Source: Isoetes taiwanensis (taxonomy: Eukaryota; Streptophyta; Lycopodiopsida; Isoetales; Isoetaceae). From it: 64,000 nt of DNA. The notes under the pieces are model-generated. The model was not told the DNA's origin and ran no database searches. It worked only from the letters and a program-made list of their open reading frames with translations. The DNA lies in assembly GCA_021234155.1 (NCBI GenBank), contig JAJEKV010000034.1, positions 994,001 through 1,058,000 of the forward strand. Direction: 5' to 3'. How positions within the stretch are numbered: the stretch's first letter is position 1; every line of letters starts with the position of its first letter. Made by a program: the position numbers and the translations under genes. This document shows, one piece after another, positions 34,521-45,439 of this stretch.

Positions 34521-35860
34521 GACCTACCATGATAATCACATGCAAGTAGTTTATAGAATGACGTATCGCGGCTGAGTAGTATACTGGCTTCCACGTGACA
34601 TGTAGAATGTCATGTAGCTATTGTACTCATGATGTCATGGTGAATAGATTGACATCCTCCAATAAAATAAAGATTTATAGACAATGAAACGTGAAAAAAA
34701 AAATACTCTTGTTTTATATACTTCTCTAAAAAAAATGGGTACATATAGCCCATGAAATCTCCCCATGAAATGAGCCTATCTATAATTAGTAAGGATCAGT
34801 CAAATACCCTATTGTGGTGGATCAAGATTGGATGATCAAGATTGCAACCTAATTTTTTTACCAGCTTCATTCAATGGTTTAGATTGAGATAATAAGTCTG
34901 GGTTGATCCACTATCAAAAACAGTTTACCATGGTCCACAATCGACCTTGGTTCATTATTTGTGACCCTTCCCTAATCCAAATGTTGACCAGGGTCTAGGT
35001 TTGTTTGTCACATATTACAATATGATTCTAAATTCCTCCTTGATAGGGAGGATATTTTGACTTGCATGTAGGTAGAGAAGAATATGAGCCACAAAAATAT
35101 TCTATTATGAAAAAGGTAGTTCGTGCTTTCTTTTACAGATTTCTTTTAACTTATTGCTTCTAGTGTGTAAGCAATCATATGATACCTTGTGAAATTGTTA
35201 AAGAAAGATCAACCATGCCGAACGCACTGCATGAGCAGGTACCCTAAAGGGGGCTCACACACATAACACACGCACAAAGGGTGCAAATAATAGGATGAAA
35301 CCTATGGTGCAAAAGTAAGATTACAATTTGTTTAAGTGACAATCATAAAATGAAGTATTTTAATGGTAGGGGGACTATTCTAGGCCACCACATTTATATG
35401 AATATATTTTTGTTATGCATCTTTTCATATTAAAGTACATAATTTTGTCGTCTATCCTAGGGACAAATATTCTAAAATATGGCGTCCATTTGTATCTTTC
35501 TATATGGTTGGGATTGTGTTGAGATCACTCACTTAGTGGCTTCAACAAGTATGGTGCAATATTTAGATATTTGTGCCACATTCAGCGTCAATAATACGTC
35601 ATTGTCTGTAGATTTTTGTTTGGATGTAGTTTTGTTTGAAGTGCGGTGCGTCTTTTGAGAGACAACATATGTTGTCATCCTCTTCTTTGGTACATATTAC
35701 AGCAACTTTCACGTTGTATTACCTCGAATATGCTAGAGAATCTTGCTTGGAATGACAGATCACTTCCACATGTGGATTTAAGTCATTGAATTTCGTGCGT
35801 GTGTGAAGATCCAAGTTTTTGTCCTGTAGCTTGTCCAGTTGGCGACACTAAAAACCAATT
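34521..35860. other. non-coding upstream region of the dioxygenase gene
   Basis: AT-rich, with no coding frame. It contains the presumed promoter of the gene at 35899. I cannot point to specific cis elements. Confidence 0.6.
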
Positions 35861-35867
35861 TCTTAAT

Positions 35868-35881
35868 CACATATATATAGA
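35868..35881 (+). promoter_or_regulatory. TATA-like element
   Basis: CACATATATATAG lies about 20 bases before the first ATG (35899). If it is the functional TATA box, transcription would start at or after that ATG and translation would begin at a downstream Met (35914 or 35977). Confidence 0.35.
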
Positions 35882-35898
35882 GTAGCTATGTTCTTCTT

Positions 35899-37111
35899 AT
35901 GTGCACCTCCAAGATGTCCACTGAGAGTGGAACTCTTCATGTACAAAGTGTGAGTAAGCTTGTGCAAGCTGGCCAAATGCTCCCCAGAAGTTATATGTGG
36001 AATGAAGGCGATTGCCCAACAATTAGGTATGATGAATACCAAGATGAGCAAGTACCTGTTATTGATTTGACATGCAAAGATACTGACATTATAAGATCAG
36101 AAATTATGAATGCATGTAAGGAATGGGGTGCATTTCAAGTAATAAATCATGGCATAGATCCTACTGCTATTGATCGTGCAAGAGCGAAGGCAATTGAGTT
36201 ATTTTCTTTCCCCTTAGAGGAAAAACTATTAGCTAGAAGGCTCCCAGATTCTCTATTTGGGTATGGCGCTTCTAGGATGGCTTGCTTATTTGATAGTCTT
36301 ATGTGGTCAGAATGCTTTACAATGAAGGGATCACCAAATGAGAACATAAGAGATTTTGCTAGCATTTTGTGGAGGGATGAGAACGTTGAGTTCTGGTGTG
36401 TATCTTGTCTATACTGCTTTCATTATACTGTTTGTCACAATATCTAATGTTCTCCTTTTTCCTTTTCTTTTTTCAATTCTTGCAGTGATGTGTTGAAGAC
36501 ATATGATGACGGTTTGAGGAGGCTTGCATCAAAACTTTTGCGTCTAATTGTTGAAGGGTTGGGAAACAATGGCAAATATGAATATGCTTATGGACTAGAT
36601 GAATTTCTAGGGATTTTGCACTTCAATCACTATCCTAAATGCTCATATCCAATGCAAACTATGGGACTCGCTGCACATACAGATTCAAGTTTCCTCACTG
36701 TACTGAATCAAGGTAATATTGGAGGCCTACAAATAAGGAAAGGCAACAGTTGGGTCGCTATCAAGCCTCTCGACAATGCATTTGTTGTCCAGGTCGGGGA
36801 TATGCTTGAGGTAAACTTTTTGAATGGAATGTACAATCACCCTTTTGATAATGGATGTGTGTGTAACGGAGTAAAATTGTCCACAGATATTAAGCAATGG
36901 AAGGCTAAGGAGTGCACTGCATAGAGCTGTGGTGAATGAGAAGCACGAGAGGCTTTCCCTAGTCTACTTTGCATCTCCTCCAACATCATCGGTAGTGGTG
37001 CCTATCATAGGTAGTACGCAATCGGCAATATACAGGCCACTGACATGGGGAGAATACCTCCAAGCAAAGACCAAGAACATTTTTGGAGCATTGGAGTGTT
37101 TTAGAATATAG
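35899..37111 (+). CDS. gibberellin 3-oxidase-like 2-oxoglutarate/Fe(II) dioxygenase
   Basis: Three exons, 35899-36395, 36486-36810 and 36887-37111, encode 348 residues. The introns are 90 and 76 bases with GT/AG ends, in phases 2 and 0. The non-haem dioxygenase N-domain spans about residues 50-110 (VPVIDL, EWGAFQVINHGI). The iron ligands are His230, Asp232 (GLAAHTDSS) and His286 (LHRAV). Arg296 and Ser298 (ERLSL) bind 2-oxoglutarate. MWSECFTMKGSP and the end YRPLTWGEYLQAKTKNIFGAL resemble GA 3-oxidases, which 3-beta-hydroxylate GA9/GA20-type precursors to active gibberellins in the cytosol; in ferns this chemistry also concerns antheridiogens. A GA 2-oxidase or another DOXC dioxygenase remains possible. 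All catalytic residues are intact. Confidence 0.85.
36396..36485 (+). other. intron 1 of the dioxygenase gene
   Basis: GTGTGTATC donor and a T-rich tract ending TTCTTGCAG. It splits a Cys codon (FCDV after splicing), restoring the family reading. The unspliced frame would stop at 36447. Confidence 0.85.
36811..36886 (+). other. intron 2 of the dioxygenase gene
   Basis: GAG|GTAAAC donor and CCACAG acceptor. Splicing joins GDMLE to ILSNGRLRSALHR, exactly the expected family sequence. The unspliced frame runs on to a stop at 36924. Confidence 0.85.
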
Positions 37112-37235
37112 GCAGTTGGAGCCAACATCTCCAAGCAAAGGCCAAGGAACATTTTTGGAGGCATTACCTAGAGTGTAATACAAGACCAGGAACATTTTTG
37201 GAGCATTAGAAGTTTTTAAAATATAGGCACGATCT
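37059..37235 (+). repeat. three imperfect copies of the gene's 3' end
   Basis: CTCCAAGCAAAGACCAAGAA...TTTTTGGAGCATT, coding for the C-terminus in the first copy (37059-37115), recurs at about 37128-37165 and 37181-37230 in the 3' UTR. Two of the copies also keep the AAAATATAGGCA end. Confidence 0.8.
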
Positions 37236-37318
37236 TTGAGTTGTATAGTAGAAGAATATGGGGATTAGTGCACCAGCATTTGTGTTGGCATCTGAGCTGT
37301 CTGTTTTAGGGCTAATCT

Positions 37319-37324
37319 AATAAA
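37319..37324 (+). terminator. candidate polyadenylation signal AATAAA
   Basis: AATAAA lies 208 bases after the dioxygenase stop codon, and TTTTGTTTTTCC follows within 20 bases. It is a plausible 3' end signal for the gene. Confidence 0.4.
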
Positions 37325-37329
37325 CAATC

Positions 37330-38336
37330 TCGTTTTGTTTTTCCACTAAAGAGGTTCTTTGGAGCTTCTGGCGATGGTGCCGCCTAACGACAAACAGGTT
37401 CATATCTCTTCTTTAAGCCATGCTGCTTCTTCATAAGCCTTACTGGCGTCAACTTTATCTGCTTAAACAGAGCAGCTTTGCAGATTTAACTGTTTTTTAT
37501 ATACAACCTTTTGATTTGGCCTTTGCCAGCGTTTGCATTTTCTCGGCCATCTCTTGCAGCAAATAAGCACTAGTTTAATGGCTAATTTGCAGGTTTTTAG
37601 TCTCTAAGAAATTGTATAAGGTTTGAGGTTATGATCTCGCAGTGTACAACACCCCCTTTTTTTTACCTCTGCGATGAAGTGCGCATGGAAATAGTTACTA
37701 AAATTCAATATAGAGCCCTGGATCCAGCTTTAATTCTGATCTGATCTTTGTTGATTACTGCATAATGAAGTGTTTGCAGGTCTATTTCGCTTGATTACAG
37801 ACCCGGATTATATGTGATAATTTTTCAGCTCTTCGAGATAGCACGATTTTTTCTGAAGTCCATGTTTGCTGCTGCTGTCTGAGCTAAATAGCCTGTGCTC
37901 CAAATTACTATTTTAGAAAATGTGCCAGGGCAAGCTATTTCAGGAATATTAACTCAAGAACCTAGAGCAACTACTGATAAACCCTAAGTCTGTCTATGCC
38001 AGAAATGGTTAATAAGTGTCGTGGCAGAATCATGACCGTTGGAGACTTTGCCAGATGAAATCTCCAACTGTTGGGATTACGCCACAACTGAGTGGACTAC
38101 GGTCTACCATAGACCATTTCCCTACCTAATAACATATGTGCTACTCACATGACAGTTTTTTTTCTCGAAAGATTTCATATGATACAAGAAAATAAGAAAT
38201 ATTACTAGTCTCCACCACTTTAGGTGTAAGTTTCTTTTTCTAAGAAGGTTAGGGCAGTTTCACATACCTGTTTAAACCTCCTTATGGAGGTCATAAGAAA
38301 ATCTTCGGCATTCCGGTGTTTCATGTGTTTCATGAA
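37330..38336. other. non-coding
   Basis: No coding frame is supported. GGTCTACCATAGACC near 38102 is another palindrome of the dispersed GGTC/GACC kind. Confidence 0.55.
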
Positions 38337-38525
38337 CGCATGATTTGGAGGGACTCAAGTTTTAAAACTTGTTTTGAAGTATTCTTCTTTTGGGTCCCAT
38401 AGGCCGCATGATTTGGAGGGACTCAAGTTTTAAAACTTGTTTTGAAGTATTCTTCTTTTGGGTTCCGTGGACACTAAAAGCCTATTCTATTCTACTCTAC
38501 TCTATTTTATTCTATTTATGGGTGC
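38337..38525 (+). mobile_element. SINE-like or LINE A 3' tail with internal 68-bp duplication
   Basis: A unit starting CGCATGATTTGGAGGGACTC occurs at 38337 and again at 38405 (period 68). The end reads GGGTCCCATAGGCC, CCGTGGAC, AAAA, then TATTCTATTC repeats to about 38515. That order of blocks is the extreme 3' end of LINE A in plus orientation, but the upstream body is not LINE A. A SINE that shares the LINE A tail, or a rearranged LINE stub, would explain it. Confidence 0.55.
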
Positions 38526-39284
38526 CAAGGTCTATATCTCTCTTTGTCTTCTTGTGTAGCTCTGTTTGTCTTCTTGTAGCTTTCTTTCTTAGTTCTTGTA
38601 AGTCTTATTGTCTGCTACATATCAATAACAAAGGATGAGGTTTGAGATCTATGGGAACGGAGCAAATCTTGCCTCGAGGTAGACATCACCACAATTTTAG
38701 GTTTCATGTCTCATGGGAAGCCACCCTTAGGTCGAGGCCTTCTTCTAAATGGATTGTTAATTTTACCTCCATATGTAATTCATATATATCTAAACTATAT
38801 AATTGCTATAGGCAAGATTCTTTGAGAATCTACCTTTTATTCTCTTCCTATTTTGCCGCCACGTCCCCGGGTTTGTCCGGGGGAAAAAATCAAGAAAAAA
38901 AAATCGTATAATTTTAATAGTGTTGACACGTTTATTGGCTCGGGCAATCTTCGGCGGCAGCGTCTCCTGAGTCCTGATCCGACAATTTCTCATAATTTAG
39001 GGCTTTGGCGGATGATGGTCGTGATGTGTTTTTTCCTTTCATGCTTCCAGCTTCCGGCCTTCGCGTTTCCTATTCTCCCCTGATTTTCAGTGACGGTGGG
39101 GGTGTTGTTTATCTCTGCCTTGGAGTCTGAGGGCTTCGATTTTCGGCTTGCATATTCAAGCTCAATAAATATACTGGCGATTCCTTCCATGCATGTAGCT
39201 TTCTTTTGAGTTTTTTGTGTTTAAGTGCATAGTTTCTTACTGATATTTTCCTTCTTTTGTAATTTTTCTAGAGGATCTCTATAA
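38526..39284. other. non-coding
   Basis: No supported gene. A GT-rich, weakly structured sequence with several short frames of no recognisable content. Confidence 0.55.
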
Positions 39285-39745
39285 TGGCTGGATACGTATG
39301 CCTAGAAATCCACAAATTGGGCCTCAGAGCCATCAAATCAGACATCTGAAGCCTGCAAATCAGACATCTGAAGCCTGTTCTGCTTGATGGGCGTCAAATT
39401 TAGCCTCTAAACTCTGTTTTGCTTGCTATTTATCATGTTATTACAGTCGCAGAATGCGCCCACAGTCTAGAAAGCACTAAATCAGGTCTACTAGCCACAA
39501 ATCGGGTCTTAGAGGGATCAAATCAGACATTTGAAGGCTGTTTTTCTTGATGGGCCTCAAAATCGATCTCTAGTCTCTATTTTGCTTGCTATTTGCCATG
39601 CTATTACAGCTTAGATGATGTGCCTACAGCCTAAAAATCTTCAAATCGGGTCTGATAGCAACAAATGCAGCTTGATGGGCCTCAAAATCGGCCTATGTAC
39701 TCTGTTCTTCGTGATGGATCTCTAAATTCCAGTGGTAATCCCGAA
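39285..39745. repeat. tandem repeat, about 170-bp unit, 2.5 copies
   Basis: Shared blocks recur at intervals of about 160-180 bases: CTTGATGGGC(G/C)TCAAA (near 39383, 39548, 39674), TTTTGCTTGCTATTT (39415, 39580) and CAAATCGGGTCT (39504, 39643). Near 39330-39370 there is also a short direct repeat of AAATCAGACATCTGAAGCCTG. Confidence 0.75.
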
Positions 39746-41140
39746 ATCCGACCTGATACTAGGCAAATTAGGTCGGCCTTACCTTGCTGGCTACCTCCAA
39801 TCATCAGGAAACCATTTTCGGCCCCTGCATGAGCAATTTCGATTCATGGACAGGCAGACTTCAGGCTAATCCGCTGGATCATAGAGGTCCGTTGTAGGGT
39901 TTCGAATCCTTTTTGAGTTTCGGATGCATATGTTGCTTCCGGAGCAACCATTTCCCTGCGTTTAATCCTTTCTTCTTGACCATTCCGGGCCGTATGGTCC
40001 TTCCATGTTCACCTACTTCCAGATCAAAAAATGGCAAAAACCCATGATCTGTTTCGTCAGATCCGTCCCCATTTATTCAGGAAATTCTTTACCATATGAC
40101 ACATGATAAATGATATTTGCACTTACCTTTAGTAAGGTTTGAATATAGCGCTTCAAGGAAGAAGACAAGCTTTCGTTGGATTCTGGCTCCATTCTCAAAT
40201 CCTGCATCCCAATAAAAACGTTCTGCATATTAAGGTCTGGCACCAGGTAGAATCTAAGAATATTTTGATATGCTTGAAATTTGTAAATTAAAACTGAAAA
40301 GTTAGCTGGTTTACCATTTCTTCTGTACTGAAAAAAAATGCAGGAAACTATCATTGAGTATCCTTTGTTTTCAGAATTCATGCATCTAAAGCATTTATGC
40401 ATTTATTAACATTTGCAACAGGCTGGCTTATGCCAACGTGGCAACACCACGTGGCAACCATCGTGCAGGCAGGTGATTTTGCCAGAATCATTTCCGATAG
40501 CCTGCTGGCCTCAAATCATCAGCCTCCACTGCCTCAGAACCATGGTTCCGCCACGTTTAGGTGACCCCCTTCATTAAGAGGTGCTCACCTTTTTCATACC
40601 ATTGTTCCATATAAGACATGTATAATTATTGGAAAGAAAATGCAATTCTTAGATTCACAACAAACTTCTTTCATTATGTATGTGATATTGCCCTTAACGT
40701 CGACGACCCGTATAAAAATGAAGGGCCAAAGCCAATGCAATAGTGCTTCCATTCTCAACAATCAAAGAACCGGCCTCTTTCTTTCAAGTTCCTAACCATG
40801 CAATCGACTAGTGCATACTTAAGTTCAATAATACTCTAGTTTTAATCTGACATCAAGACAAACACCACAAAACAATTATTGTAATGTAAATGTATAAATA
40901 GTCTTTCCCTTTAGAATGTTTGCATAGGTCTGTTGAATTGATGCTTGTTGTTATGCATTGAGATCACTTATAACATCCATCTACCTTAGGAGCACAAGAA
41001 CTCAAGGCAATGACACCAGTTCGTACCCTCTACATTCAATCCGTTTAAAATTGACATTCGTACAACTCGAACTCTTACACATTTCTTACTAAACAAGGCC
41101 CAAAACTTATGCTAAGTCCAACTTCACAGGGTTAGAACTA
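39746..41140. other. non-coding
   Basis: No gene is supported. A 109-codon minus-strand frame at 40073-40402 has no domain or splice support. Small inverted repeats (CCACGTGG, GCCAACGTGGC) occur near 40430-40460. Confidence 0.5.
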
Positions 41141-41141
41141 A

Positions 41142-41182
41142 AGAAATGTTCGCGGCGGCCTTGGCCGCCGCGATAAATTTCT
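41142..41182. repeat. GC-rich near-perfect palindrome
   Basis: The core CGCGGCGGCC-TT-GGCCGCCGCG at 41151-41172 is perfect. It is extended outward by AGAAAT and ATTTCT, separated by a few unpaired bases. It stands in AT-rich surroundings. Confidence 0.85.
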
Positions 41183-41239
41183 TGTATTCATAATGTCAGT
41201 AACATTATTCATCGTTTGACAATTAACAACCAATATGCT

Positions 41240-41435
41240 TACTATAGAATGTACTCTTCAATATAGGAAGGAATATCTACATGGTACCTATGTGCCGCCA
41301 TTAGCAAGCATGCCCCCATTTGCTTGGACCACCTACTTAAAATTGACAAGCATGCCGCCATTTTGAACCACCTACCTAAAATTGAGAAGCATGCCGCCAT
41401 TAGGTTCCCACCTACTAACTTTGAGCTAACTTGCA
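41240..41435. repeat. short imperfect tandem repeat
   Basis: GCATGCCGCCATT with ACCACCTACCTAAAATTGA spacers occurs about three times (41306, 41348, 41390). Non-coding. Confidence 0.6.
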
Positions 41436-41455
41436 AGAAAACTAACGAGCATCTG

Positions 41456-41615
41456 AAATATCATCCACTGTCATGTTTGAACCAGCGTAAAATCTGAAAA
41501 TTTTTGTGTGTTTTTTCTTTCTCTTTGGCTTTAACATGACAACACAGAAAAAACTCATTGTCCACAAAAACACCGTGTATTTTCTTTGGTTTAAACATGA
41601 CAGTGGATGATATTT
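41456..41615. mobile_element. 160-bp MITE-like inverted repeat
   Basis: The 28-bp ends, AAATATCATCCACTGTCATG... at 41456-41483 and their inverted copy at 41588-41615, differ at one position. No ORF. Neighbouring AAAACTAAC and GAGCATC blocks occur on both sides but not in perfect duplication, so the target site is unresolved. Confidence 0.75.
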
Positions 41616-42050
41616 AAGACCCTGGAAAACTAACTCCTAGGAGCATCAAGCATTATATGAAGCCTTGGTCTTACTGAAGCTTTGCAACGTAGCTTATTAA
41701 TAATCGTTGAGAACATATCGCTTCTTTTGGACCAAGGGCATCTAAGATCACAGATTTCGTAATTTATCAAGGATCATGGGCTCCTGGCCGTTAAATCTTC
41801 AGATGTGAAAACCAAGAACTCATAGCAGCAAGAGATCAACAAATTATTGCAATAACACACTGGGAGATTATCTTAACAATCTTCTGAAATAGATAAATCC
41901 TAGTTAATGATCAGGCCTGTCTTGACCCTAGGGCAAAACTGAAGCTAAACTTCTCGATTCACGATTTAAGAGGGCCAACGCTTCCCTGTTGTGGGTCTGC
42001 ACAATAACCCACTCAACCTGCTGGACTCGTGGGTTATTATGCAAAACCCA
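41616..42050. other. non-coding
   Basis: No gene seen. Confidence 0.6.
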
Positions 42051-42063
42051 CTCGAGGAACTAA
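42051..42063. repeat. 13-bp target duplication, left, of L1 family D
   Basis: CTCGAGGAACTAA precedes the oligo-T of the minus-strand L1 and recurs at 53487-53499. Confidence 0.93.
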
Positions 42064-42099
42064 TTTTTTTTTTTTTTTTTGAAGAACTGTGTCATCAAT

Positions 42100-43556
42100 A
42101 TATTAAAAGAATGGTAATGTTACAAAGCAAGTGAGGAGGAAGGAGAACTGCCCCAAAGAGACAGCGATACCTCGACACTCCACAACAAACTCACAGAAAA
42201 ACTGCAACTCTACTGCTGTACAAACCGACCATCACCATCCACAACACCCAAGAAGTCCCGCCAAATGGCAAACTTCCGCTCTACTACTCCCGGGAACACC
42301 AGAAAGCTTTGAAATAGCTTGTACCTGAGTCGAGGAATCAGAGAGGCTGCAGTCAATGCTGAATCCCCGAAGATCCATAACCGCCGCTTCCAAATCAGCC
42401 ACACCAACCAAGCCACGCGACAGATGCAGTAAGGCTTGTTGCCGCAAGAGCGGCCAAGCACCGAGATACACATGAAGCGAAGAATCGCGGGCTAGTCAAT
42501 CTCACCAAAACAGAGCCCTAACCCAATCCCGGGCAGCGCAGAGTGAGGGCATAAAACCGCACAATGCTCCACGGTCTCACGATGAAGGCCACAACAAAGG
42601 GCGAGAGGGCTCACACCCGCCTAAAACCGACTCACAAGGGCATTCACCGATACGGTGCACCACCGCCACAGAAGCACCCTAACCTTCGGTGGGGGAAGTG
42701 AGCTCCATGTCCACGTCCAAACCGAACGCCATCGAGAACCCGGAAGCTGCAGAGACCACTTGCCTGAAGGGGGCAGTGTGTCATGAATAGCCGAAGACCG
42801 ATAAGAAGACCGCACAAAGCAAGAAGACACAACATCCTGGATGAACCTTCCAAACCTGCACCACCACATCATCCTGAGGGACTATAGGTATGTGTAGCGG
42901 AATACTCCCCGCCACGTGCTCCCAGATAGCCCGGGTCCACACCCCTCAGGCGAAAGCGAGCTCGAAAGAACTCCCACGAAGCTAGCTGACCACCCCAATA
43001 CCAATCCTCCAAGGGAGCACACCCAGCTGCCCTCCAACGAACCTCAAGGTCCGAGCATGCAGTGGCATCCAAGGGCAAGTGCGCAGGGGGTAAAGGAACC
43101 CACAAGAAAGGAGAAGAGTGGTGATAAACTGAGGCATAATCTAGTTGGAAGAGCACACGCACATGATCCCAAGCCCGCAACACTCCTGTGAGAAAAGGGG
43201 ATGCATGTGGGAAAGGCGAGAGACCATACAACAAAGTGCCTGGGCAACTCCACATGCACGCATGGCTTCCCAAACACCGCACAATGGCGAAAAGATCGCA
43301 ACAACAAATAAGCACCCGTGGAGAAGATGCTCCATCCTGCGAGAATGCTCCAAACAAACTTGGAGACCAACACCTTACTATCTATGCAGCTAAATCCAGA
43401 ATGGCCAAGCCCCCATCCTCCCCGGGCGGAGACACTTCCACCAAGCCACTTTAACAACCGCCCCTTCATCATCCCCCCCCCACACAAAATTTCAACAATC
43501 TTATCCAAAGCCCGTATCTTACCCTCGGGAGCTAGCATCGCAGATGTCAGATACAC
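42100..43556 (-). pseudogene. L1 D ORF2, C-terminal third
   Basis: From the insertion point the minus strand reads HVYLTSAMLAPEGKIRALDKIVEIL, then GGWGLGHSGF and SKVLVSKFVW. WSLQLPGSRWRSVWTWTW follows near 42730 in another frame. These correspond to NTHVYMAS, GGLGMTDFHLQSK and KWSLQLPPLQWQKVWSWAW of LINE C. The Cys/His zinc motif is expected near 42600 but is frame-shifted. Confidence 0.85.
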
Positions 43557-43559
43557 ATG
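43557..43559. repeat. 3-bp target duplication ATG, left
   Basis: ATG here and at 49397-49399 flank the 5.84-kb element. On the L1 strand this is the single His codon CAT of STHVYL. Confidence 0.75.
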
Positions 43560-43624
43560 AAAGTCGATTTAATTAAAGTGGGACAAATCTCGAATTTTGG
43601 GACTCCTGATTGAAAATGGGACTC

Positions 43625-43965
43625 ATAATGATTTAGGGGAAGGGGGAAGTTGGGGAGAAGTTGAGAGAAGTTGGGGGAGGAAGTTCAAAAAGGGGGGTGA
43701 GAAGAGGGGGCAAGGGGAGGTGAGAAGAGGGTGCAAGGGGAGGTGAGTTCGGAAAGGGGGGTGAGAAGAGGGGGCAAGGCGAGGTGAGTTCGGAAAGGGG
43801 GGTGAAAGGGCAAAGGGCAAACGTGATAAGGAGGATGGGCAAAGGGGGAGGGAGATGGCAAATGGGATGAAGATGGCAAATGAGATGGCAAATGGGTCGA
43901 AGAGGAGAGGGCAAAGAGGAGATGGCAAGGGGAGGGGAAAAGGAGGAGAGAAGGCTTGTAAATAA
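43625..43965. repeat. polypurine tract, tandem GGGGTGAGAAGAGGG units
   Basis: About 340 bases are almost only A and G on the plus strand, made of repeated GGGGTGAGAAGAGGG / GCAAGGGGAGGTGAGTTCGG units, then GGCAAATGGGATGAAGAT units. Non-coding. It is able in principle to form triplex or G-quadruplex structures. Confidence 0.85.
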
Positions 43966-44159
43966 TAAAATAAAAAAATATAATATAATAAATAATAATA
44001 CAATTAAAATACATTAAATGATTTAATAAATACAAATAAACATCATTAATTAAATAATTTCTTTCTTTCTCGCCCCGCGTGGCGAGAATGGGCTCAGCAT
44101 ATGGGCTCACCTGTGAGGAGAGTCACCTAGGCCCTTTCCAATCATAAAGCGCTCCAGAA

Positions 44160-44555
44160 ATGAAGCTGATTGAACCTCGACTCTTCTTCCGAAACCCCTT
44201 TATGCATTATAACGTCCCCAAATGGACTCGGTGGAGTTTATCCCGAGGAGGCGGGGGATTTTACCGTGATGCCTGGGTTCTTTCAAGGAGGCGACAAACG
44301 GATTTAGCCCACAAAATACTTTGGGGAAAGGAGCTTCGGGAACAGTTGTTAAGGAGCAGAAGAGTTTCCATGTTTCTTGAGCTTGGCTTAGATGAAAAGA
44401 ACCTTGAATCTGCAGTTCGCCGTTGTCCTGCGCTTTTGAAGCAGGATTTCGGCGAAAATTGGAGAAACGGGGTTTGGTTTAAACTTGTTCGATGCTTGCC
44501 GAAAGCAAAGAATGCCGAGTTCCCCGAACTCTCTTTTGCCGAGCAAAAAGAATGA
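44160..44555 (+). CDS. hypothetical protein inside the TIR element
   Basis: The open frame has 131 codons, with a basic, Arg-rich N-terminal half (SRGGGGFYRDAWVLSRRRQ) and a second half LELGLDEKNLESAVRRCPAL. No family is recognised, and no transposase motif is seen. The downstream DNA repeats CTTGGCTTGG and GATTCTTTGCTTGGAGGAGCAATAC units. It could be captured gene sequence; coding status is unproven. Confidence 0.3.
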   Translation: MKLIEPRLFFRNPFMHYNVPKWTRWSLSRGGGGFYRDAWVLSRRRQTDLAHKILWGKELREQLLRSRRVSMFLELGLDEKNLESAVRRCPALLKQDFGENWRNGVWFKLVRCLPKAKNAEFPELSFAEQKE

Positions 44556-44599
44556 TCTGTTTTTCCAATCGAGCAAAAAGAATGCTCTGTTTTTCCAAA

Positions 44600-45160
44600 A
44601 GAATGCCAAGCACGAGAGGACTTGGCTTGGCTTGTTCAATGCTTGCCAAACAGAGCGAAAGCATGGCGAAAAGAGCGAAGCATGGCAAAAGATGGCCTGG
44701 CTTGGCTTGGCGAACAGATGCTTGGCGATGGAACACATTTGGTGACGAAACAGCCTCACAGCCGGAGTTGGATCTTCTGGTCGGGCTCTGTTTTTTGAGG
44801 GCTTGAAGATCTTCAATGGCAACAAATGCGACGAAACAGGGCTCACAGTCGAGTTGGATCTTCTAATTGGCTCTGTTTTTTCAGGGCTTGAAGATCTGCA
44901 AAGCAAAGGCAATGATTAGCAAAGCAAATAGAGCAACTACTAAGAGGACGCCCCAGCCATAGCCGACCTTCATTTCCATAGCCGATCTTCACCGCAACAT
45001 CGCAGGGCCTGCAGAGGAACAGGGGAGCCGAATTCTTTGCTTGACCGATTCTTTGCTTGGAGGAGCAATACTGCTTGGCCGATTCTTTGCTTGGAGGAGC
45101 AATACTTTGCTCTTTGCTTGGGGCCGATTCTTTGCAGCCATGGCCGATTCTGGGCAGTCA
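44600..45160. repeat. short repeats, CTTGGCTTGG and GATTCTTTGCTTGGAGGAGC
   Basis: TTGGCTTGGCTTGTTCAATGC-like phrases occur near 44470, 44625 and 44700. A unit GATTCTTTGCTTGGAGGAGCAATA is repeated at about 45049 and 45081, with a partial copy near 45127. Non-coding. Confidence 0.65.
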
Positions 45161-45439
45161 TGCAGAAATATAAATATAGCCAATGTCTATGCAGCCAGAT
45201 AGGGTCTATGCAGCCAGAGGAACAGGGGAGCCGAATTGAGAGTCCCAAAAGGCCGATCCGAGTTCCGGCTCTGCTGCAGAGTAAAGAAGATGAAAATCAA
45301 AAAGCATTCTGTAGTCCACAAGGCAAAGGAGAGCTGCGACTAGTTCTTTCGTTGTTCTTCTTCTTCCTTTATGCCCTTTCTACGGGTCGTCCCCCCCTTG
45401 CTTTCAGCCCGGATCCTTCATTCTTGCTGAATATTTTAT

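Noticed and set aside
43623-44110. Minus-strand Pro/Leu-rich frames
   Set aside because: They are reverse readings of the polypurine tandem repeat.
44388-44912. 174-codon minus-strand frame
   Set aside because: Overlaps CTTGGCTTGG-type repeats and shows no domain or start context.
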